Assembly: GCF_028769735.1 (NCBI RefSeq)
Contig: NC_088170.1
Coordinates: forward strand, 65,945,085 to 66,009,084
Direction of reading: 5' to 3'
From: Zonotrichia leucophrys gambelii
Lineage: Eukaryota > Chordata > Aves > Passeriformes > Passerellidae
DNA length: 64,000 nucleotides
Position numbers and translations under genes: made by a program. Under the pieces are notes generated by a model, which was not told the DNA's origin, searched no databases, and saw only the letters and a list, made by a program, of their open reading frames with translations. This document shows positions 50,713 to 61,750 of the stretch, one piece after another (the first letter of the stretch is position 1; every line of letters begins with the position of its first letter).

Positions 50713-53700
50713 ACACACATAGACCTGTGTCTACTTATATGTATATAGAGGGCTCCTCCACCTTCCTCACAACCACGTGGCAGAGCAAGACAAAGATGTC
50801 ACAACACCCCACAACGTCCAGGGCAAACACTGGCACTGAAGCTGCCACTCATTTAAGTGGTCACTGAATATGATGGAAGTGCACTGGTGCAGTACAAGCT
50901 GTCCTGTCCAAAAGACCCAAGCCTATGAATTTTTCCAGCTCATGAGCAAGGAGGGGGATTTAAAAGTCTCTAGAGCCAGTTAAGCTGCAGCTGAATTCCA
51001 TTGCTCTGCTTTGCCCCTTTGCTCTCCTTTCATCTTTCCCCTCACCTGCAGAACCAATCTGTTCTCAGCTTCAGTGACTGTTGTGTTCCCTTCCAGCAGT
51101 GGCAAAAGGGAGCAAATTTCCTTTCTGGGCACAAATCATCTCAGCTCTTACTCAGGAATCCTTTAATCACTTCATTGCTTTCCATTAAAAATGCAAGATT
51201 CATCAGAGACACTCGTTCAGTGGACTTGCCTACAAAGCTCTCCAAGATTTTTTTTCTTTCAGGGTCTCTCTCTTAAGGGCATAAAATTTAGGTCTATGAC
51301 ATAAATTACATGGCTGTGGACAGGAAAATTAGCCAGTAAAATTACTCCAGATACACCTTAACATGCCCAAGACCAGAAGTCTCCCTGCAGTACCTCTATA
51401 CCCTGTGTCTATGTGATTTTGAGAACCATTTTTTTCATCTCATTTCTTGGTACATCTCCCCGACACCTAAATATACAGCCTCCTCCTTCCTTAAAGGCAT
51501 CAGTCAAACCTGCGACAGGGGACATCTCCCTTCCTTCTAAATTATTCCTCTTTTGCTCCAGTGCCTGGGTCATTGGGCCAAAAGGAGCCACACTGTTTTT
51601 CTGCTCCATTAATGTTTTTATCTAAGCATCTTCCCATCGTGCTTCAAGCAACTTGGCTAACAAGCTGTGTGTTGTTTGCCCCCCTCTTCTCTCCCCAGAA
51701 GAGATAAGAGGGGTTTGTGTTGCTTCATGGTGCTTTTTTTACATTTGAGAGCATTTTATTTTGGGAGGGAGAGCTTGTTTGCTTTGCAATATTCAGGTTG
51801 CTATGTAATTATGCTAGAGAAGGTGTCTCAAAACACTATGGCTTACACCCAGAGAAGGAGGTGGTGTTTTTGTGATGCTCATCATCAGCCCATGGAAAAG
51901 CTTAACAGTGTCAGATTTTCCCCTCAAAAAAAAAAAAAAAAGTTGAACAAATTAATTACACCCCTACGGCAAGAAATCCCATTAAAGCAGAGGTGTAAGG
52001 CTGATGCTGATCCCAGAGCTTTAGATGGTCCTTAAGATAGCTCAGGCTGCAGCTACAAAATGTCCCAAAGTGAAAGACAAAGCCTTTGGATTTGTACAGG
52101 TGCTCTCCTAGAAAACAGCATGGAGAGCACAAGTGGAGTTTAACGAGCTCACAGTGTCCTGTGCCACTGGCAGCACACACCAAGCACCGTGCTGTGCATG
52201 AAATCCCCAAAACACCACAGGCTTCGTGGCTGAGCTGCTTACCCTGAGAGGCTGGAGAGGACCAGAGTGAGCAGAGGGAGGAAATCTCCAAGCCAACTCA
52301 AAATAACAGTGAAGGATCACCCAGGGATGCTCCAGCAACCTCTCTCAGCTATGGCTGAATTTGATTAGCAACCTGTGCCTTCCCCAGAGGAGTTTTCCAT
52401 ATGGCTGCAAAGCCTCTAAGTGCTCTCCTCTCCCTTCAGCTCTCTTTTGGGTTGTTTGGATTTTCTGTGTAGTTTTGGGTTTTTTTCACAGTTTTTCATC
52501 CAATAGATTCCATCATTTCTGCCCTTGCCCATCACAGTGGGGCAGCAGGGTCACAGCTGGTGAGTTTGTATGGAAAACATGCCTGGTTGAAGCTGGGTCC
52601 ATTGAATTATTTAAGCTGGGCTGGGAGGCTGGGATCCTGCTGGGAGCAATCCTGCATCACCCCAAGAGCTGCCTGGACTGTTCCAGCTCTTCATAGCTCT
52701 GGGCAGCTCTGGATTCCTCTGAGCAGCTGAAACAACACAGCAATAAAGCACCCACGCTGTTACCAACAGCCCAGAGACAGTGCTCTGCATCTCCAAACCT
52801 CAGCTAGTAAAGATGATTTATCTGTGATGACCCTGGGTGAATCACACACAAATAAATAGATTTTGAGGACCTTGGTGCTGACACAGTGCCCATTACTAAA
52901 AGGAAGCAGTAGAGTCCCCTGCATAAGGCTGGAGTTAGGATTCAAATGTAATTCCCAACTTTTGGGTGTTCAGGCTTGAAAGAATATGTCTTCAAATCCT
53001 CAACTTAAATTAGTGGGAGCATTAAGAGCAAGAAAATGAGAAGAATTCTGCAGAAATAAGTGCAAAGGAAAGGATCCAGCTGGGAGATGCCACAATTCTT
53101 TACCCTGTTGCTGCTCCTGGTCATTTGCATCATTACAAGCACCTCCTTTTTATTCCTCCTGGAGACACTAAGAAGACTGAAACTGTTTGATTTCTCTCCA
53201 ATTTGAGATATTAGACAACCAAAACAAAAATTAAAATAGAAATAAATAAATCCTCAATATAACTAAGCCAGCATGTCTTAAACTGTTGATATTTTAACTG
53301 TGACCCATGATATTGCTCAGGAAAAGATCAGGCAAAATCAGTGAGCTACTATTACAGAGGATCCCCAGCACTGTGCTCAGCTGTTCTACACATAGATCAG
53401 ATCCAAAACAGAGCTTCCCAGTAGCTTTTTCTTAGCACATCCAGTGTTTAAAAAAAAAAAGAAGAAGAAAAAAGGCTTTTTAACTCAGCCAAAAAATTCT
53501 GCTTGAGAGCATTATTTTGATTTAACCTTATACAATCTGTTTGGTGAGTAATTCTGGCATAAAACTCAATATGCAGCTTTCAACATGGAAACATCAGTGA
53601 AAGGGCCTTCAAAAGTTTATTAACAATCTGTTATTTATAGCTTTCTTTTTCAAAAGTGATTGGCACAACATTCGTAGGAAAATTATAGGAACCGCCAAGT

Positions 53701-55567
53701 CAGATAATAAAAAAACATATTGGTGTTAAGATTTGATGGAAAGGTTTTAAGGAACACTATGATTGCTAGAAATGAGACATATTCTGATTGCTAAGCCAGC
53801 TATTTGTCACTCAACAACAGCCCAATCACACACATATGTTTGCAAATTATTGTTATTGTTGTTAATTATTATTTACAGAGAAGCACTGAAATGCAAGGTG
53901 GTTTGAATTCCAATGAAAATGACAGATCGCTGCCCCGAGGAATTTTTTATCCCTCCTTTCACTCATTACCTGTTTACCAACAGCACCCACTTAGTTCCAA
54001 CTTGTTTTCCTGCTATCTAAAATGACTAGAAAATTAGGTCCTATTAAGTAATCATGAATATAAACTGTGAGTCACTGGTTAAGTGAATACCATTACTGGC
54101 AATAAATTCAAAATCCTATTATAAATGCCTGTTATTGTCAAGCAGACCAAAACAATACCACTTTATTCAATATTAATTGTATCCTTGGATGCTTGAAAGG
54201 ATTAAGTAACCCCAACCAATATTCTGCACGTAGTCAGGAGAACTGGGTGTGAAGGACAACAAAAATAATTGAGGTCAGTAACCAAGGTGGAGAGAAAAAG
54301 AGGCAAAAAGGAAGGAAGACATACATGGAGAGATCTTTCTTTCAGCTCCTGTGTGAAAGCAGATGGAGGGTGAAGGAAGCAGACAGGCTGCTCCAGATGG
54401 CAGGAGAAGAAGGCTCTCACACCCACTGTGTTGTGGCTGTGATGGGAACAAGAGACTTTTGGTTAAAGGATTCCTGTAGGGCTCCAAGGAGTTGGGTTCA
54501 GCTCTGTCCACCACCTCTCCACCCTCTGGGTTTTGCTTGCTGGGAGCTTCTGGGGTGCCAGCTACCAAAAAAGCACCAGTGTTCTTGTGCATGATTTGTC
54601 CTACACAAAGAGCAGTCATGGAATAGATATTTGTTATATTGAAGTCCTGAGGATTAAGTGTTGGCCAATGCAACAATCACATTTTCCTAAGCAAAAAATA
54701 GCAGGAGAAAACCCAAACTGTTTATTCCAACCCAACCCTGGTATCTTCCTGTCCCCTGGCTGGTCAAGCACCCTCCTTGGCTGCACAGGTATGCAGGTGA
54801 GCTCAGACAGGACCAAGGCACACTTGAAAAAGAATATCCACAGAAAAAGAGACAAGGCAGGGGAAAAAATGAGGCAAGGCATCAAAACTTGCAGACAAAC
54901 AGGCTGACAAAGGAAGCATGAGCACATATGTGAGCTGACAATACAGCAACTGTGTGTCTCCAGAGTTATGTATTCACCTGAAAGCTTTTGATTATTGAGT
55001 ATTTTGAAACCTTAATTTCACATGATGAAAGAAAATTGGCCTTTAGGCTACACTGTTGCCCCAAACAAGCACTTTCCAGAAGTGTGAACCAGAGCTGGAG
55101 AGCTGTCAAAAATTCCTTTCCACCAATGGCTGCCAAGTTTTTTTCCCAATCCACACCATCAGCCTTTAAATCCATTGGCCATCTTACTTTCCTTTCTTTC
55201 CCATTTCAATTCCAGCTGAACCCTCAGACCTGTTATTTTCTGTAACTGTTCAAGGAAGACCAACAATTTACATCAAAAGATACCAACTCATTATTTTTAA
55301 GCTTTCAAGAACAAACTGGATAGAAACCTATGCCAGGAGATAGCAAACAGGATTACCTGGTTTAAAACAAAATGCATCACTTTAAATGAGTCCTAACGTA
55401 TTTTTCTGCTTTCACTAAATACACAAACTAAAACATCTGAGTTGTTTCACACCACTAAGTTAAACATTAATATTTAGACCTCAGCTTTCACTCCTCCCAC
55501 AGATCTGAGAGAGGTGCTATAAGCACCTCTTAGAAAGAATTATCCCTGACCCCAAATGGGTTTGACA

Positions 55568-55640
55568 GCGAGATTCCCAGAGTTATGGATTGTAAGGTCA
55601 GAAATGACCATGAACTCTCTTCCTCTGTAAACATGGACAA
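55568..55640 (+). mobile_element. Possible ancient CR1/L2-like 3' relic
   Basis: The block GGATTGTAAGGTCAGAAATG followed by ACCATGA resembles a 3' stretch common in old amniote LINE copies (GATT-TAAGG-CAGAAGGGACCATTATGA). Only about 30 bases match, so the call is weak. Confidence 0.3.
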
Positions 55641-58600
55641 GAGGCACTTTCCTGCTGCTTGTAGCCTGAGAGCTTTCAGAGCTCCCAGAAAATCATCCCA
55701 GAGGAGATGAGATCTACCTGCCTTCATGGTTTGCTCCAGTGGTTCATGAGCTTTGCTCCTGAAAACCTGCACCTCAACTTCAGCCTACTGCATTTGCTCC
55801 CATGAAGATTTTTTTTTGGTGAAATATTTCTTTAATTTAAACAAACAAGGGGAAATACTGAACTGAGGAAAATATGAAACAATCTGACAGAGCCACTGAG
55901 GTGTCATAAAAGAGAGGCAGCAATTGCTGGTAATGTCAGCAGAAACTCGAAAATCAGACAAACCCTCAATCATCACAGGGGCCATCGAGCCAAGGCAAAC
56001 ACAAATATCAACCTCTTTCTTCATGTCTTGAGAGCTTCCAAAATCAGTAGGGAAGAACTGAGTAACTTGCACGGTGCCTCAAGTGAAATGATCTGTTGTG
56101 TGAGTCCAGCTGATGGAAAGGCAGGATCTTTGACAAGAAGCAGCAGATCTTGAGGCCTCTGGTACCTCCCAGGCCCTCCTCTCCAGAGAGGGGTCCCTGC
56201 CAGGACCTGTGCTTGCCACCAGCCCCTTCTCACTGCTGGGAGCCCAAGGCACAGCCCCCATGAGGGTCTGAGCACCCAAACCAGGCAGGAGCAGGAGGAG
56301 CTCAGGAGAGGCAGGGTGAGGCTGCAGGGAGGGGAAGGCAGTGTGAGAGGACAGACAGACACAGCACGTACAGACACACAGCAGACAGCACGTACAGGTT
56401 CCTGACGGGTTCCTGTGCTCGTGTGCACTTGGGTGTGAGAGAGACAAAAGAGATCTGAGAGGAGGATGAGGAGTGACTTCATCCCACAGCATGAACCAGC
56501 ACGTACTGGTGTGTAGAAGAGCCATGGAGGGTGCCAGGAGCCCATCAAATGGCGTAAGAGCATGGAAGTGACACAGATGAACCAAAAATTACCACAGAGC
56601 CCCAGAGAAGAGAGAAAAACAGAACCACCCATATGTTTTCTCTATACTGTGTTTTAGGAAAGTGCTGGAAACTTATTTGAAGCGTCTTATTTGTCTTCCC
56701 ACCCAGCTCTTACCATGTTGTGGCCATACCCATGCAGCTCCCTCTGTTATCCTTACTGAGCTTTAAGAATCCACCACACCAGTTTTAAGGACAGCACTGG
56801 TATTTTTATAATTACTAAGTCTGAGCCTTTCTAAATATTAGAACTCTGATGTCAATTAGGCCTAATTACAGGTATCTTAGAAATATGGGTTGATCTAATT
56901 AGGCAGATCAAGTGATGGAACCTTCCTCTTTGACTACTCGGTGGCATGGTATTTCTTATTATTTCTCAGATGTCAAAATCTAAGGTTTAAAATGCCTTAG
57001 ACATAATATATTTTAAATGTGGAGGGAAAAAAGTGATATTTCTGTGATCACTCATCAGATTCCTGCTATTGTGAAACCTCACATCTCTCAAGGGCTGGGG
57101 CAGAAATCCCCCTCTCCAGGCAGGCCCTCAATTCCCCTCTCAATTTGTCTTCCAGGGGGAACTGAGTAAAGCTGCAATAGGTGAATTTGTGTAAATTTAA
57201 AGAGACAAGAGTCAGATCCTCTTCTTTCCTCAAGCACACCTGTATTGACTTGGAAGGGACTAAAAATCACATTAGTTGAGGATCTGGCCCATTGCTATGA
57301 TTTTATTTTATCTTTCACTTATTTTCCTTATTTTTTCCTAGCTACTTTTTCATGATTTGTAATTTCATGTCAATGGCTTAGCAGCAAAGAGGTCAAGTTC
57401 CAAAAGGGGCACTCAATGAACCTGTGCACATGGAGTGTGGTGCACGGTCCCACATGGAGTGAGAATGGATCAGGACCATCATACATATTGTAATATAATG
57501 ACATACAAACTATAGCAATAATCATGTATTGTAAAATACACTAATATTGACTAATATTACCAAAACCTTTTGTTGACACTCTTCTTTTGTTGTACCTGAG
57601 AGATGGCAGCCCCAAAAGAAGATTGCACATGCTTTAATATTTGCATAAATACAGAATAGGGTAAATACAGGTTTGAGTACACCTGAGCCAACCACTGCAT
57701 TGCTGGAACTTCTTTAGAAAAATATTATTGTCCAACAGCAGAGAGGAAACAACACAGACCCAGCCACCAAAGGAAACAATTCTTTGGGTGGAAAAGAGCT
57801 GCTTTCTTACATCTGGGCATGACATCCAGCTCAATTTCAGCATCAATGTGGCTGGACATGATTTACAGGGATGTGTAAATAATTTATTCCAGCTCTGGAA
57901 GGGAGAGCCGGCTACTCATTAGAGTTTCCTTGAAGCCCAAATGATGTAATGATTAACTGACTTAGGATCTTTTTAATAATTCCAGCAAATTTCAATTCTC
58001 CCGTGTTAAAGATCTGTTGAAGAGCTTTCATCCAGATGAAAGGCTCTTTTCTGAGAGCAAACCATTATTAAGGTGTACACACAGATTTCACATTCACAAA
58101 TCAATGCACTTGAAACAAAATATGCTTTTAAAGTTTTTTTTTTCACTTTCTTCCCTGATTTGGGGAATTAGTACTTTTCTTTCTCTAGCCAATTTTACCA
58201 CAGGCATTAAGACAGCTGCATGAAACACGGCTGTTTTTCTGTTTAAAGTGCTTTTAGCACTTTGGCATCCTGAAATGGAATGGCAGAGAAATGCAAAATA
58301 CACTTACTACAATCCAGTACATTTCATTTGACATGCCAAGTTTTTCACTCCATGCTGGAGAAAAATCTATTAGCCAGTGAGATCAAGTGTTGGCTGTCCA
58401 ACACAGTTCAGCTTTACAGTGCAGGAGGGACCAAAGCAGATTTTAACCCTGCTCCTAAATAATGCCATAGGAAAATGTTTTGGTGCAAATACTTTAAAGC
58501 TATTTATAATTATATAGTATAATTCCTATTTAAATACTTTATTATCCATAATTGAAAATGTTTCCCATCATTTAGGCTCCTGGACCCTGTCTATCTGCTG

Positions 58601-59671
58601 CTCAAATCAGTGAACCTCCCTTCACTGCCTTCAGTGGAAATGGAACAGGCACTTTAATGATTTGCACAGCAATGGCCTAAATTTTTTAGAAGCTTCACAT
58701 CCTGGTAAGTCACACCAGACCTGGTAGGAACTGCAGGTGCTGCACTGGTGGGTGGCCAAGGACAGAAGCAAAACTCAGATTCAAATCTTCTAATTATCTG
58801 CCTGCCCTTGGAACCCAAGGAATGCACAACCAGAAGGTAACCCACGTGCAGGCTGCCAAACACACAGATATTCATCATTAAATACAGCTATGGCTGGAAA
58901 ATAAACCAGCTCTATTATCTCTATGTGGGCCCAGGTTTGTAATCCAATTATTTTAATTTTCTAAAACTTTCTAAATTGACTGTTAAGTCAAGTTTGAAAA
59001 CTTCACAGCTTCCACTCCCATCAGAAAGGACTTACCCACCAAACTGTGAGGCTCAGTTAATAGTTTGAGGCACAAATTTGCCATAATTAATGAATTTAAT
59101 TTGCAACAGCCATGCTAACATGCATAACTATTAACTCTGACCAGCTTTACCTTCCTTGGGACCTACACCAGCTCCCTTTAACTACAGAGGGATCTGGATC
59201 AAGGCCACAGCATTAATTCCTCCTGAACCCCTTCGGCAGCACAAATTAACCCTTGCAGGTGGCTTCAAACCACAACCACAGAGATCTCAGAGGGATGTAC
59301 AGCAGGAACCCCAGTGAATTGTCCTGCTGCTCCAACAAACCTCAGAGATTCAAACTTTCCTCCCCAGCACCCCTTGGCTCAGGAAGGGCTCTGCACACCT
59401 AAGGTGGCAAAGCAGGGCTCGTCTCTCCCAGCACGGAATTCTCACAGCAAAAACTCAGCGAGGGTGACAAGGATACATCACAACACTTGGCTCTTACGCT
59501 GCTTTTTTCTTTTTCAGAGACCTGGACAGACATTTATGTGATTTCCTAAGTGGGTGTTTTCTGGAGGGCTCTGCTATCCATGTTAAACCTCCAGCGTTTT
59601 TATAGGAAACCAACGAGCCCACGAACCAGAAATAACCTGCTTACAGGGAGCCTTCCCTTGGCAGCAGAAAG

Positions 59672-59734
59672 AAACTCAAATATTATAATCAAAACTCAAA
59701 AAAAATTAAAACTTAAATATTATAGTCAGAACTT
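59672..59734. repeat. Short imperfect direct repeat
   Basis: AACTCAAATATTATAATCA at 59672 is repeated as AACTTAAATATTATAGTCA about 38 bases later, joined by an A-rich linker. Confidence 0.7.
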
Positions 59735-60563
59735 GTTCAGCTCTGTTTTGGAAGCGGCACGGAGCGTACGAAAAGCCCTACTCGGGATTAACAGCGCTTG
59801 GTTTCGAGACACGCTGGAAGTTTCAATTAGAGCAGCTACGAGGAGCCCTGGCAATACAACCGAACTCTAATTTCAATATACACACACACAGCCCGTGTGC
59901 CGGCTCCTCCAGCACTCCCGGCTCCCTACCTCTGTAATATCCTGAGTGAGAAAATGACTTTAAACAAAAATAAAACTCTTTGCTCAGCCAAAAAGGCTCC
60001 AGCCTGTACCCCGCTTCCTTGCACCATCTGTGCGTGTTTTTTCTCAGCCTTCAAAAAAAAAAAAAAACCAAAAAACAAACCAACTCTAACGTTTTACTAA
60101 TCTTTATGCCCCGCCACTATAAATAAAACAAATAAAGCCCAACAACAGTTAAGCATCGTAGCTAAAACACATCCAATCCACTCCGATTATTTCTGCTCGT
60201 CTGTCCACGAATAGCTGCAGCCATCGGCTTTAGGGGAAGCGTGCGAGTCAGACCGCATTTATTTACAGTTGCACTATCAAGCAAAAACCTCCCCCTGTCT
60301 CCTCTTTCTATGAATATTTTCAAACACTTGGGGTGTTTTATCGCTTTTTGGGGGACATGGCGGGGAGGGCGAGGGGTGATGCTAGCCCAGCTCCTGCCCC
60401 ACAGTTAATTCTATTTTCCTGCGCGTTCCCAGGGCGCTGGGATGGACGCGCGGGGCGCGGGTGCGCAAACCCCGCGCACAGACCCGCACCCATCCGCGCA
60501 GGGACCGCGCATCCCCGCGGGAAGGGACAGCGCCCGCCCCCGGCCCCGCAGCCCGAGCCCGCC

Positions 60564-60898
<335 letters not shown>

Positions 60899-61036
60899 CT
60901 ATTTCCTCCCAACTTTCTCTTCCCTCCCTTCCCTCCCCTCCTCCGCGCTCCCCCCGCGGAGTCGCTGCCGGGGCTGCCCCGTCCCTCCGTCCCCCTGCGC
61001 GCACCCGCGTCCGGGGTCACTTTGGTCCCTGACTGA

Positions 61037-61047
61037 CCCGCCCCGCC
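61037..61047 (-). promoter_or_regulatory. GC box (Sp1/KLF-type site)
   Basis: On the minus strand this reads GGCGGGGCGGG, a match to the Sp1/KLF consensus. It lies about 380 bases upstream of the CAMK1D start codon inside the CpG island. Binding is inferred only from the motif. Confidence 0.5.
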
Positions 61048-61076
61048 GAAAACTCCCTCTTTTATTTGTTTGTTTG

Positions 61077-61129
61077 TTTTTCTTTTCTTTCTTTCTTTTT
61101 CTCTTTCTTTTTTTTTTTCTCTCTCTTTT
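61077..61129. repeat. T-rich homopyrimidine tract
   Basis: A run of 53 pyrimidines (T with scattered C) preceded by three TTTG repeats at 61061-61077. It sits in the CAMK1D promoter island, next to the GC box. Confidence 0.85.
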
Positions 61130-61138
61130 GGAGGGAGG

Positions 61139-61177
61139 TCAGTGTTTCTCTTCCCCCACCCCCGTGCGGGGCCCCAT
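61139..61177 (-). other. Possible upstream ORF 2 (12 codons)
   Basis: An ATG at 61177 encodes MGPRTGVGEEKH and stops at 61139. It starts eight bases after the stop of upstream ORF 1. There is C at -3 and G at +4, a middling context. No other ATG occurs on the minus strand between this point and the CAMK1D start at 60661, so transcripts starting below 61177 would have an ATG-free leader. Confidence 0.25.
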
Positions 61178-61184
61178 GGGATGC

Positions 61185-61355
61185 TCAGCCTGCCGGGCGC
61201 GGTGCGGTGCGGAGCGGCTGTGCGTGGTTGTTATGGCAATGGGAGGAGGAGGAGGAGGAAGAGGAGAAAGCGGAGGAGGAAGAAGGAGGAGGCAGCCCCG
61301 CCGCTGCTCTGCTGCCTGGCGCTGCCCCTCCTGACTGAATGAAGATAATTCGCAT
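61185..61355 (-). other. Possible upstream ORF 1 (56 codons)
   Basis: An ATG at 61355 opens a 56-codon frame (starts MRIIFIQSGG, then a Ser-rich run coded by the TCC repeat) that stops at TGA 61187-61185, before the CAMK1D start. The start context has G at -3 but C at +4. It only matters if transcription begins upstream of 61355, which is not known. The peptide has no recognisable domain and most of its residues come from the trinucleotide repeat. Confidence 0.25.
61241..61292. repeat. Homopurine GGA/GAA repeat
   Basis: About 50 bases of (GGA)n with GAA interruptions on the plus strand, broken by a single C at 61271. It is opposite in strand polarity to the pyrimidine tracts at 60761 and 61077, so the promoter island contains purine blocks on both strands. 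Confidence 0.85.
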
Positions 61356-61380
61356 TGCACCAAAACCACGCACGTCAAAC

Positions 61381-61460
61381 GGGAGGGGAGGGAAAGCAGC
61401 GAGAGGGGGAAAAAAAATAAAAAAGGAAAGCCAGGAAGGAAAAAAAAAAAGGGAAATTAA
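61381..61460. repeat. Purine-rich (G/A) low-complexity tract
   Basis: GGGAGGGG-type sequence followed by A runs of 8 and 11 with few interruptions. It lies at the upstream side of the CAMK1D CpG island. No gene is seen in it. Confidence 0.7.
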
Positions 61461-61750
61461 AAAGGCACAGCACAAGCGGCCGCGCTGCCTGGACGGGCTC
61501 GGATGCGCGGGGGCGGCCGTGCCCACCTGCCCCGCACACGCACACACAGCCCTGGGATGTGAAACCCATCCCTCAGCAGGGACCACCCTCACCCAGCACT
61601 GCCCCGAAGCCAGGGGCACCCTGAGAGGGGTCGGCAGCCCGGGATGGGCATGGGGATGGGAATGGGCCCGGCCCTGGCCCCGCTCCCGCCCCGCCGGCAC
61701 CGCCGCCCCAGCCCCGCACGGCTCCGGCCCCTCGCTCTCACACACCGGGA

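Larger units (their letters stand above)
50713..60419. other. Intronic sequence near the promoter, no recognised exon
   Basis: No exon, RNA gene or clear mobile element is recognised. It contains A runs at 51926-51941 and 60053-60067, a possible old CR1-like relic at 55568-55640, and a short AATATTATA-containing direct repeat at 59672-59734. The minus-strand ORF at 56021-56632 lacks any recognisable domain. Confidence 0.5.

Noticed and set aside
56021..56632. 203-codon minus-strand ORF
   Set aside because: Low-complexity Leu, Ser and Cys rich translation with no family motif, overlapped by another open frame of 168 codons, so probably chance in GC-richer sequence.
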